Origin: Lyophyllum atratum
Taxonomy: Eukaryota; Basidiomycota; Agaricomycetes; Agaricales; Lyophyllaceae
Assembly (NCBI GenBank): GCA_014905825.1
Contig: JACGCN010000011.1
Span: 806,001-870,000, forward strand
DNA length: 64,000 nt
Direction: 5' to 3'
The notes beneath the pieces are model-generated. The model ran no database searches, was not told where the DNA came from, and saw only the letters and a program-made list of their open reading frames with translations. This document shows, one piece after another, positions 36,201-49,042 of this stretch (position 1 is the first letter of the stretch; every line of letters begins with the position of its first letter). The position numbers and the translations under genes are program-made.

Positions 36201-36943
36201 TACGAATGGAGGTTGAGAGAAGGACAGGCAAATGACGCACTGGAGGAGGTTCGACGCATCTTACGACTACGTTCTCACCTTTATACTCACAAAGATCGAT
36301 ACTCACGCGGAGTCAAAGCAAATACCCGCTCCAACGTAGCCATTGGTACAGCGAACGAGGCCGTCAGAAGGGCTGCAAATAAATACCGCAAAGCACGCCA
36401 AGCACTGGTCGTACTTTCCCAGGGACGACAAACACCAGTCTGGGAGACCACGATCCGGGTACTGAGGGATACGGATATCCGAGCATTGTCGGAGGGAATG
36501 TTCGGTGAGACGGAGGGGAGCAAGACTACGTCCTGGATCTGGTCGGCTCCAGGGGTGGTTGCCGTGAATGATGAGGATCCCCAGCTGAACGATGGTGAGC
36601 GCTTGATGATGTGGCCGTTGCGGAGGTACTAAAACAAGCTTTAGGTTTACGGATCGAATGGTGTCGCGCCAGAGCTAGGGCAATGAGGTGGGCTGAAGAA
36701 GTCGAGCTACTGCAGGAGGAAATGCGTCGGGTACTGGCAACCCTCTCATGGAAAGCTGGATGGTGGCTGGAGCAGCGGTGTCGGAGGATGGGCCTGGATT
36801 CCATGACCATGGAAGGTGTTGCTGCGTATTCTCAGCAGCAGGCGGCTCTCGCACTAAAGCTTAAATACCGGTTTCAGGCTCACTGGGCGGAGGTCCCCTT
36901 AATTCTACAACGCTGGGAGCCATGTGATGATAAGGACGAATAA
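33296..36943 (+). CDS. KDZ (Kyakuja-Dileera-Zisupton) transposase with N-terminal cysteine cluster
   Basis: The DDE-type KDZ transposase is presumably the mobility enzyme of the 15.3-kb element. After a disordered N-terminus comes a CxC2-like cysteine cluster (CCPCGQPLPAKYRCVDC, LCAPCMVLLHARNPFHRIEQW). Next are LGLRIQLNHPPGQRC, FNCLKHFQLLSFESK, the catalytic-type GMDANFRLKRK and SYDIVCQWHKKL segments, then GEAPERGWANINPIAQSTKEM and DTLDDHFNDWNW. A long helical C-terminal region ends CDDKDE. Many short introns are needed, including one at 36595-36645 with a TACTAAAAC branch site. All inspected joins stay open, so the gene looks intact. Confidence 0.87.
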
Positions 36944-37300
36944 ATGTTGTCTCTCTGACCGTAGAAATGATGGCAAATGAGTGTTATTAATAGAAAGAGT
37001 TGGAAGTGATACGGCAGGGCAAAATGATGGCGGCGAAGGGAAATGATGGCGGCGAGAGGGGGCGATGATGGCGGGGCGGGGTGATGGCGGACAGAATGAT
37101 GGCGGATGATTCTGGCGGGATGATAGGACTATTTATAAATCTGCGGGCCATGATGGCGGGGAGGGGTGGACAGAATGATGGCGGATGATTCTGGGCGGGA
37201 TGATGGGACTATTTATAAATATACATAGGTGGGATGGGCGGCGGCAATGTGGGAGGGACAGCTGAGCTTGAATTGAGGTGGCTGAGGTGGATGAGCTGTT
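36944..37300. repeat. GATGGCGG-rich repeats at KDZ right end
   Basis: Frequent ATGATGGCGG motifs lie from about 37022. A segment of about 60 bp (ACAGAATGATGGCGGATGATTCTGG...GGACTATTTATAAAT) occurs twice, near 37091 and 37169. No ORF of protein character is present. Confidence 0.65.
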
Positions 37301-37303
37301 GTA

Positions 37304-37822
37304 CTGTAGTATTCCGACCGAGTGTTCACAGGGTGTGACGCGTGACCTATAGTGTTCATTGGGCTAACTGTTCACGAGTAGGGATGATCCGTGACGAGGT
37401 TGAAAGTGTTCATTTCTGCAGAAGTGTTCACATTGTCTTTCTAAGGACTACGTAGCGTAGTGTCAGCCTGAATATGGATTAAGATTTCCAGGCATTCAGG
37501 TAGTTGAAAAATCAATAATTGATATGTGATATAATGATCATTGATCAGCATTGATAAGTGATTCAAAAACATTAGCCTGGTGAGCACTGAGCTGGTGGTG
37601 CAATGAATAATCTAGCAGAATCCTGCCTCACATGTTCTGTCTGCTCTTCACAGTCCCTAGGAGGGTGCATTTTGTAGTAGCGCCTGCAGCCCGAAAAAAA
37701 TCCTTTTTTGTCTTAATTTTACAAGTGTTCACGGCTGACCGTGAGCCGTGACAGGTAGCAAAAGTGTTCAGTTCACGACCCTCCGTGATGCGTGACCTGA
37801 ACACTCGGTCGAAATACTACAG
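37304..37822. mobile_element. Probable 519-bp MITE flanked by TA, nested in the KDZ element
   Basis: The left end CTGTAGTATTCCGACCGAGTG (continuing TTCA) and the right end read in reverse complement (CTGTAGTATTTCGACCGAGTG) match at 24 of 25 positions. TA dinucleotides flank both sides (37302-37303 and 37823-37824). The interior has repeated GTGTTCA motifs and no coding capacity. TA target choice and size suggest a Tc1/mariner-type MITE; the superfamily is inference. Confidence 0.75.
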
Positions 37823-37925
37823 TAATACGTGATATATCATGTTTGTCTCATATTGTAGGGTTTGATACATGACCAAAAGTTATACAATTGAGGTATATGA
37901 TATATCACTCTGCTAGGGAGTGGTG

Positions 37926-37932
37926 ATATCCC
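37926..37932. repeat. 7-bp target-site duplication of the nested element (ATATCCC), right copy
   Basis: Partner of 22601-22607, immediately followed by the resumed hAT transposase frame (LRRASLHPDTIR). Confidence 0.9.
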
Positions 37933-38051
37933 TGCGTCGTGCTAGCTTACACCCTGACACAATCAGGGTTCTAATGTTGGTAAAGAAGAAGCTACACCTT
38001 GCGCGCGCAAAGGCTAACGCAGCGCTGCGTGAGTCCTACACATTCAAATAG
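37933..38051 (+). pseudogene. hAT transposase, 3' end
   Basis: Encodes LRRASLHPDTIRVLMLVKKK followed by LHLARAKANAALRESYTFK and TAG at 38049-38051. This is the end of the hAT C-terminal dimerisation domain and continues in phase from GRDTIS at 22606 once the nested element is removed. A GTGAGT inside CTGCGTGAGTCC could alternatively be a donor site. Confidence 0.88.
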
Positions 38052-38124
38052 CTGTAGTACCTCCTTGTATGCTCTTCTCTCCCGTAGCATTAGCACACTT
38101 ATACCACGCCGTCATACCGTACTG

Positions 38125-38253
38125 CCGTTTAACGGCCGTATACATCGCCGTACCGTACCGTCAGGGAGTTTGTCGCTGCTTTATACGGACGGTACACGGT
38201 GGGCCGTATACCGTACATGGCCGTATTTTATACGGCCGTCACCGTAATACGGA
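38125..38253. repeat. hAT right subterminal TACGG/CCGTA repeat array
   Basis: Mirrors the left-end array with many CCGTA, TACGG and ACGGCC motifs before the right inverted repeat (38254-38268). An ATG at 38217-38219 is in frame with the downstream WD40 coding sequence. Confidence 0.75.
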
Positions 38254-38268
38254 CGGTGTGCAGTCCTA

Positions 38269-39851
38269 CTCTGCACGTTACCCTATCTCAGGATAAAACT
38301 CGATTTCTTACGTCCTCTGGAGATCATACCCGACACTGGGATGCGGCAAATGGCTCGGAAATTGACCCCGCCATCCGCAGTGGTCACACCGAACGTGTTT
38401 CATCAGTTGCCTTTTCCTCAGATAGCCAGCAGCTCGTTTCAGGGTCTTTTGACAAGACTCTGAAAACATGGAGCATGGAGACCGGTCGTGCTCTTGCGAC
38501 GTTCGTGGGCCACGATGGACCTATTCGTTGCGTCAAATTTTCTCCGACTATGAAGGAAATTGTGTCATGTTCGGACGACTCTACCATTCGAGTCTGGAAC
38601 GCACATACCTCTCAGCTCATCACAACGTTGACCGGCCACACAGGAGCCGTCCAGTCCATCTCAATTTCTCCCAACGGAATGCAGATTGCATCTGGGTCAG
38701 ACGACAAGACTGTGTGTCTTTGGGATTGGAAAGGTAATCTCGTTGGCTGGAACATGACAGGTCATTTGGCACCTGTAACATACGTGACGTACTCGCCCGA
38801 TGGAAAATCGGTGGCCTCTGCTTCTGAGGACGGGACAGTTCATTTCTGGGACGCGCGACGACACTGCCCCACCAAAAGGCAATATTTAGCGCCTCAAGGC
38901 GAGCCTTCCGTCACTATCTCACCGACATGGAAGTACCTTGCTTTCGAATTTGATGACCAGTATGGAATCGAACCCCAGGCTTGCGTGTGGAATCTGCAAA
39001 CAATGGCGTGTGTGGCAACATTCGACTATCTTCGACACGGCATATCTAAGGCACCTGGATTGCCCATGTCATTTTCGGTAGATGAAAGATTTTTGATTCT
39101 GGGTTGTGGGGACAATTCTCTCCATGGCCTAGAAATACTTTCCGGCAGGACCGTCACTTTCCCTTCCGCTGGTCACAAAGACTCAATAACGTCTGTTTCT
39201 GTTTCACCGGACGGACGCCATATTGCGTCGGGCTCTGCGGATACGACCATCCGTCTATGGGACATGCCGACTAGGGCGGACCCGGTCGATGACGAGGCGT
39301 GGGGAATGTTTACGAGTTTTTCGCCCGATGGAAAGCTTGTCGTGTCCGCCTCTTCCAGCACCACACTTCGTCTGTGGAATTCAAGTAGTTTTTCGCCAGA
39401 TGGAAAGCTTGTCGTGTCCGCCACACTTCGTCTGTGGAATTCAAGGAGCCACGTACGTGACAGCCAGGTGCTCGATGGCCAGGCTGGTCAGATGAGGTTT
39501 ATCGCCTTTGATCCAACTGGATCTCGCATCGCTGGAGTGTCCTTTGAAAGCGCTATCTATCTCTGGGATGTGAGAACCTGCCGACTAATAGCATCCTCCG
39601 TCGCAGATCATATATCTCAACCCATTTCCATATCTTTCACAGCTGGTGGCCAACGTCTCGTTGTGAGATACAGCAACGCGCCTTTGACCATCTGGGAGGA
39701 GAATCACGGGAAAATACTTGAGGCTAGTGGCGCTCTGTGGATGGGATCCCTTTCTGATGGCATTCAGCCTAACTTCAATCTGGGCATAAGTCGGGATCGG
39801 AGGCAGGCGTCATATCAGAGGCGTATGCTGGTACATTGGAGGATCAAATGA
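38269..39851 (+). pseudogene. NACHT-WD40 (NLR-like) gene, 3' WD40 part
   Basis: Starts with the target-site copy CTCTGCAC, then VTLSQDKTRFLTSSGDHTRH in the same phase as LHPLH at the left side of the hAT element. At least seven WD40-type units follow, for example GHTERVSSVAFSSDSQQLVS, GHDGPIRCVKFSPTMKEIVS, GHTGAVQSISISPNGMQIAS and GHKDSITSVSVSPDGRHIAS, each followed by a WD-like dipeptide. A 72-bp segment (39315-39386) is repeated as 60 bp (39387-39446), making an extra partial SFSPDGKLVVSA blade. Known role: WD40 repeats of fungal NLRs sense ligands. The stop is TGA at 39849. No frameshift was seen in this half. Confidence 0.85.
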
Positions 39852-41003
39852 TGGCGGAATGTGGGCATTCCTAGGAAATCATATCATACGGGCTCGCGAG
39901 GATGGTTCCATAACTGTTGTCCCCGTGTCGCGTTGAAAAATGCCACTGCGGTAGGTCTGTTTTGGGCAGCTGGCCTTCAGGTCTTCATCTGACCTTCTCT
40001 GTGGACCTTCTCCCAGGTCAGATACCCAGCCTCCAATTTCACGGGCTGTAACTCAGACGGTGTCAACATTCCAAGAGTGACCTGCGTTCAGCGCCCCGCG
40101 CCCCTCGACGAGTAAATATCTTTTCCCTTTCCATCGAATTTTCCTCTCATATCATACTTATTTCTGTTGGCCGAAATGTACGACTAAACATATACCTGGA
40201 CACCACCATCCTACCAACACGATTATTAACGAGGATGACGACACGACACAGTGACACACCTTCAGTTCACGACATCACGATACGTAGATTGGATTATATA
40301 TCCCGCATCTACCTCATGTTCTTTCCTCATATTCCTTGTGTTCCACGAGCGCTACGTTATGTATACGAATCCACTGTGTTTTGTTTCTCTTTTCATTTGC
40401 GCCTCTCACCTCCCATCTCGGCGCTCACGCGACATCGACTGCGTGATACGAGTTCTTCGTTCTTCGTTCTCGCACCCTGTTCCAGATCCCACACCCATCT
40501 ATCCCGTCGTTCTCCCGACGCCGTTCGTGATTCGTCGTCAATCTCGGCCCGCGTCTCCATGTAGCCCCGTCTTTGGCGAAAGGCAAGCCGTGCAACTGAG
40601 TACGCGAGACCTGCGTTATCGGGAGAGGCTAATAAGTTGCTAAAGGGTGACAAAACGGGAGGGTTTGACGACATTTGGTCCCTCATCTTTGCGCACCAGC
40701 GAGGACCGGTAGGATGAATGTAATGTTTGCAATGGCAGCCATGGCTACATGATTCATGCAGGGGGCCAAAACCTTGAGGGAAATTCAGTGTCCTCGAAGT
40801 TTTTAGGCCAGTACTATAACTTGTGATGCGTCTGTAGCGTTTTACAGTATTAGCCCGTAGCAGCCCATATCATATTGGATGATGGAGGAGGAGCAAGTGG
40901 CACAATGGGCTGATTTCTCACGGATTACTTTAGCCCGCCCTAAAGTCAAGAAATTGACGCGACGCGACGCGTCTGAATCTTGCTTCCGCCCACATCCCCC
41001 ACC
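39852..41003. other. Intergenic region before MCM4
   Basis: No supported gene. Overlapping short ORFs around 40235-40686 on both strands have no family character. A GACGCGACGCGACGCG-like stretch lies near 40959-40975, just before the MCM4 start. Confidence 0.45.
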
Positions 41004-44341
<3,338 letters not shown>

Positions 44342-44824
44342 GTGCCCCGTTCGTTATGGACTATATATTTAGCTGCCTCTCCTTTTGTTTTGTTCGTATG
44401 TCTTCCTTGTTGTGCCACTAATCGCAATGTACTCCATAGAATGTATCGAAGGTCCTGCGAATTGATTATTACATGTACATGGGGTCTTATTCTTCCAAAT
44501 GTCCCGCCATTGGATCAGGAGCCTTCCTTCCGTCGACTGTAGGCCTATGATAATACACCGGCTTGTCCTCGAAATGAGACCATCAGTATATGAAGGTGGA
44601 CAGTGAACCGGGCATAACATTTGCGTGTAGCGACGAGTCAGGCAGATCAATTTATCATAGCTTCGCACAAGTATTGAGTAGGTCAGAATCATACTGTGTA
44701 TGGTGCCCTTGCAGGCTAAGTCAACTGTCTTTCCATCTGTCATCTTCATATAGCGTCCGTAAATTGGAATGAATGTGAAATGGAGATGAAGGTGATACAA
44801 GGTAGTGTCCACTTCGAGCACGGT
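44342..44824. other. Convergent 3' region between MCM4 and D-LDH-like gene
   Basis: Tail-to-tail spacer; no coding sequence supported. Presumably holds the terminators and 3' UTRs of both genes. Confidence 0.4.
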
Positions 44825-46034
44825 TCATTCAACGAGGTTGGCGCTAGTGCCACTAGCCTCGAGATCCTTCAAGCTCCTGATTGTCGTATCTGCAATGTTC
44901 CTCAAAGCTTCCGTTGTTAAGTACGCTTGATGTCCACTATGAGTACGACGTTAAAGGTACTCTCCGGGTAGTTTCGAAGCAGCGCACCTCAAAAAGACAT
45001 TGTAAAAGGACAGAAGTCGGGCAAATACGTCGTCGTGAATGACTTTAGAGCTGGAGTCCGCGAAGAAATATGCCGCCTCCCTTTCATATACATCCAGACC
45101 AACTGCCCCCAATTGTCCGGATTTGAGGGCTCTAGGGATGCCCAGGTATAAGAATGATAACTTAGCTGAAGAGTGGTAGGACGTACCGAATCAAAGCACG
45201 GCTATCGATCAACCCTCCGCGGGAGGTGTTTATCAGGATGACGCCCGGTTTCGTCAGCGCAAGAGTATTGTCGTTGATGATGTATTTAGTCTGATCTGTT
45301 AAGGGACAGTGCAGGCTGATGATATCGGACTGCTTCAACAATTCCTCCAGGGTATCAACATATGTGATGCCATATTCGCCCGCCATGGCTGAAGGGTAAG
45401 GATCGAACGCGACGACATTGCAGCAGAACCCCTTCGCCAAGATCCTCCCCGTTATGAGCCCAATCTTTCCCGTCCCAACGATGCCCACGGTCTTCCCAGC
45501 GAGGTTGAATCCAAGCAATCCATCGAGGAGGAAGTTCCCTTCGCGGACGCGGCAGAAGGATTTGTGGTATTTGCGCACGACGGTCAGGATCATGCCAACC
45601 GCGAATTCGGCGACGGCCTCGGGGGCGTAGGAGGGCACTCTGGTGACCTTGATACCGTATTTGGCGGCCGCTGCGAGGTCCACGTTGTTGAATCCAGCAC
45701 ATCGCAAAGCAACGTATTTCTAACACATCGAAATCAGTGAGGGATCTCGAAGATGGGAGAGGGGCTTACCACGCCATACTGATGGAGCAGCTCAAGCACG
45801 ACCGCATCGCAAATGTCGTTTACGAAGATACAGACTGCCTCATGTCCCTCGGACAGAAGTGCCGTCGTCTGATCCAGTAAAGGCTCGAAGAAAGATAGCT
45901 CAACCCCAGTCGTGTCTTCGCATGTCGCATTGAGTGAGTCAATGTCGTACTACGGGGCTGAGTTAGCGAATGTAGCCTCATAGTGAACGTCGTGGAGAAC
46001 TTACCTTCCTGGCTCCAAACACTGCAACTTTCAT
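44825..46034 (-). CDS. D-lactate dehydrogenase-like D-2-hydroxyacid dehydrogenase
   Basis: An NAD-dependent D-isomer 2-hydroxyacid dehydrogenase of the LdhA-like type, probably interconverting pyruvate and D-lactate. It starts [10 protein letters not shown] (46034) and then [20 protein letters not shown]. It shows [11 protein letters not shown], the NAD-binding [41 protein letters not shown] and the catalytic Arg region [14 protein letters not shown]. It continues with [10 protein letters not shown] (catalytic Glu nearby) and [12 protein letters not shown] (catalytic His). A longer in-frame N-terminus from 46178 exists but the family begins at MKVAVF. Several short introns; the penultimate exon enters at 45143 or so (IR|ALKSGQ). 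No mitochondrial leader is evident with the chosen start. Confidence 0.87.
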
Positions 46035-46633
46035 CGTAACTGCTGGCAAGAACTGGACGCTTGCTTGTCTCACTTCGTCCAACCTTCTCGTGACCTGTGC
46101 AAAGAGGGCCATGGCCCCAGGCCCAGGCGCGGCCCAGTCCTTGGCAGGTGGGCTCGTGAACGATTCGATTCCTTGCACAAATCTCCATTTAAAATAAGAG
46201 GTCCAACATGCGCGACTGTTCGGCGGTGTATTGGAAGTGGTGAGTATGCTGGCGCTCTAGGTTATGGTGCTCGTCAGGTGGGAGAAACTGAGATGGGGCC
46301 CCAGGATAGCGCTTTCGAAACACATAGAGTCCACAATTCCAGCAAAAATCGACCTAGAGACAGTTCGCTACGAGTATTGAGGTTAGCACTTGGGGTTTGT
46401 GGTGGCAACTTGGTGGCAACTGGTTGCAAAACTTGAAGAAATTCCAACGGCTCTGACGGCCCGCAAATGCCGGCGGCCTGCCACTTCTTCATCGTGAATC
46501 AAATGTCCAAAGCCTCGCGAGTACACTGGGTCTTCATTCACATAATCATACTGTACTAGATCATTTGTTCCAAGTGGGGACCGTGTCAGTATAATAATCC
46601 CCTCCTGCTCCTCCTTCTACCACTCGAGTACGG
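46035..46633. other. Intergenic region upstream of D-LDH-like gene
   Basis: Spacer of about 600 bp between two minus-strand genes; no supported ORF. Confidence 0.4.
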
Positions 46634-47885
46634 TCAGCATTCACCCCCTGCAACATCAATATTCTGCAGTCCTGGAATCTCGTCATCCGTGAAGATCCTA
46701 AATTTGTTGGTTGGTACACCCTTGAACGCAGCCGCAAATCTGGCGTCGCTATTATCAGCGCCCTCCACGCGACGAATCCAGCTGCATGTCATGAAGTCAC
46801 CGCCATATTTCTTGAAACTAGCAAACACGAAGGTTAACACCAGCTGACTTCAGAGGAGTAGGAAACTTTGACTTACGCTTCTGCATACGTTTCAGGGTCC
46901 TTCTGAGTAGAATCACCAACTGCCAAGAACTTCTTGTTGGGGTACATTCCGTGGATGCGGTCAATCATGGAAACTTTGTACTCCTGGACGCCATTGCTGT
47001 TAGCGAAGTCCAGAAGCCCAGGGATATCAACCAATGTCAAATTTTGCAGGAGGATCGGGCCTTTGGAGGCAGAATATGCGGTGTCGATGAAATTGTTGAG
47101 GAAGGGGTAGAGCTGGAACGGTGACCCAGAGACGTAAATGAACTGAGGAGAGTTGAGGGACTTGGCGAGGGAGGCGTAAAGCTCCGGCATGCCAGCCACT
47201 GCTTGAGGATCATCCAAGAGTGTGGATTTGGCAAGGGCAAGCTTGTCGAGCACATTCGAGACCTTCACAGTGTCATCGATATCTAAGAGCCAACGGTAGA
47301 AGAATGTTAGGGCCAGAGGGAAAGGAAACAGGCCGGCCGGTACGTACCAGAAATCACCCCAAAGCCGGAATTAGGCGACGGGAAGACAGTCGCGCTAAAC
47401 TTCCGTGAATCCAGTTTCGACCCAGCCACCTGCGCAGTGAATTCTTTCGCTTTTCCACATGCTCCGATGGACACATTCTGCAACGACATGCCCAAATCGG
47501 GGAGACCAGAGGTTCCGGGCAACTGAGCCTGCTTGTTGCATCCTCCGACATCAACTTTCACGTTCTTCCCGGAAAGACCTACGGCTCCAAACAGCCGTAT
47601 CCGGTCCTGGACAGTCGAGATTTTATCACCGACGTCAAGCCCTATCGCCTTGAGGGCGGCTTCGACGCCAGTGGTAAGGGCGCCGAGATCGATTTGACGG
47701 AGGGAAACAAACGCCTGGAGACCAACGAGGGTGTTGGCTGGGTTCGCAGGATCAGGGAAGGCAGGGGCATCGAAAAGAAGGACGTCGTCGAAAACCCCAA
47801 CGGAGTCGAAGACACCACGCTCGACCGGGCGAGCCTGGACGGAAACGGCAGCGAGAACGATGGAAAGGAGTGATGCAAACTGCAT
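46634..47885 (-). CDS. Secreted APP1-like (DUF2183) phosphatidate-phosphatase-domain protein
   Basis: DUF2183 is the catalytic domain of the yeast phosphatidate phosphatase App1, a HAD-type enzyme. Here the DxDxT-type motif is SDIDDTVKVS, made by joining exon 1 (47348-47885) to exon 2 (from 47282). Downstream are FIYVSGSPFQLYPFLNNFI, MIDRIHGMYPNKKFLAVGDS (VGDSTQKDPE is the HAD motif IV-like acidic end) and FKKYGGDFMTCSWIRRVEG. The N-terminus MQFASLLSIVLAAVSVQA is a clear signal peptide, so this protein is predicted to be secreted, unlike cytosolic App1. Three exons. The start at 47885 is chosen for the signal peptide. The substrate of the secreted form is unknown. Confidence 0.82.
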
Positions 47886-49042
47886 ATTAAAGGAGGGTAA
47901 GGGTACTGAACGAGGAGCGAAAAACCCGATAAAACGCAGGAGAGAAAGAAGCACAAAAAAAGACCAGCCCTTCACGGAAGGTTTCCAGAAAAACGAAAGG
48001 AATAGGAATGGGATCGGCGACAGGATAGATGCTTATTCTTATACTTCCATGAATCGCAGGACCGTATGGTACAGACCGCGTTGCTTGATGGCAACGATGA
48101 GCATAAGTTAGATTTCTTTGATTGAAACTGTCTAGGACGTGTTCGAGGGAGTCCGACGATCAGACATCTTGGGGATCTCCGCATGGGCCAAAATATGCCG
48201 AGAGGGGCGGGAGAGTCTTCCGCGGCGTCGGGCTCAGTCGAGGTTGGTAATGTCCGTGCCTAGAGACGCGTAATAGAAGTAAAGCGCATGTACCCGATGG
48301 GTGTTGGGATGGCGGCTGATGGAGGTCACTGTACAGGCGTGATCGTCATCATGCATCTGCATCAGGCGTCATCTGGGTGATCGCTGGAACGGAAACAGTC
48401 CACACGAAAGCACCACAACCAGGTCCGAGTCCCCACCAATCCGTTTATATTCCATTCTCTCCTGCAGTGGTAGCCCTAGCACTCCGCCTTACGCAGTCCT
48501 CGGTGCTTCAAACGGGCATGGGTATGGCTGAACGGTAGCCAGTCGTCATGCGAGTGCTTCGCCAAGGACGGGAGTGCTTTCAGGATTGTCTGTCGCATGA
48601 TCATCTGCAGTCATACACAGCCTTGGAAAAGTTGGGATCGACATCGGACAAGGGCGCCGAGTGATGTTGTGGTCGGGGTTGGGCCGGATCAGGAGCTGAC
48701 CGCGGAGATTGAACTGATCATCTTATGCAGTGGCAGTGCAGCCGGAATTCAGCGGAATACTTTGCTCAGCTCTGCTCGTTGATACCCACCGCTCGGAGCA
48801 TTCTGAGCAGCTGCCACTCACTTACCTTTTTTTCAAACCATACTTCCCTTCAAACCAGCAACAAAATTCCCCCGTCTAACCACAGATCCGATAGCGAAGC
48901 CGGACTTCTGCTGCACATGCTGTGTGTGTCCAGTCATGGCGGATAAAGCCGAGGACCTACCTGGACAAACAACTCCTGAGGCTAATGATTAACGAGCGCT
49001 GACCTTTCGACTCAACCTTGCATCCAACTTGCATCCTCAATC
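47886..49042. other. Divergent intergenic region, no supported gene
   Basis: About 1.16 kb between the secreted DUF2183 gene (-) and the 183-residue gene (+). Short ORFs only. Likely promoters for both. Confidence 0.4.

Larger units (their letters stand above)
22608..37925 (+). mobile_element. 15.3-kb KDZ-type DNA transposon with Tet/JBP-like gene and accessory genes
   Basis: The limits are set by the ATATCCC duplication and by exact restoration of the hAT transposase frame. The left end is CAGGCGTAGCAGCGTG. The reverse complement of the right end is CACCACTCCCTAGCAGAGTG. They share TAGCAG-N-GTG next to an ATATATCA palindrome, so the inverted ends are short and imperfect. Cargo in order: helix-turn-helix-like gene (-), basic-region gene (-), two-CxxC gene (+), Tet/JBP-like dioxygenase (+), two more two-CxxC genes (-,-), KDZ transposase (+). 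KDZ elements carrying Tet/JBP genes are known in basidiomycetes; this cargo set as a whole is what is described here. Confidence 0.85.
18283..38268 (+). mobile_element. hAT DNA transposon (about 4.7 kb) expanded to 20 kb by a nested element
   Basis: The terminal 15 bp TAGGACTGCACACCG (18283-18297) is perfectly inverted at 38254-38268, and the 8-bp duplication CTCTGCAC flanks both ends. The element carries a hAT transposase (19171-22607 plus 37933-38051). Removing the nested insertion 22608-37925 and one ATATCCC copy leaves about 4.66 kb, a normal hAT size. Both ends are dense in TACGG/CCGTA motifs. It sits in the coding sequence of the NLR-like gene in the same orientation. Confidence 0.93.

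Noticed and set aside
36595..36645. Frameshift near the KDZ transposase C-terminus
   Set aside because: A 51-bp GT-AG intron with a TACTAAAAC branch site explains the frame change.
18283..38268. A single giant 20-kb cargo transposon (Starship-like)
   Set aside because: There is no tyrosine-recombinase captain inside, and the hAT transposase is split with its own target duplication around a second element. Nested insertion explains every junction.
40235..40686. Overlapping ORFs upstream of MCM4
   Set aside because: Both strands are open only because of composition; there are no conserved segments and no splice structure.
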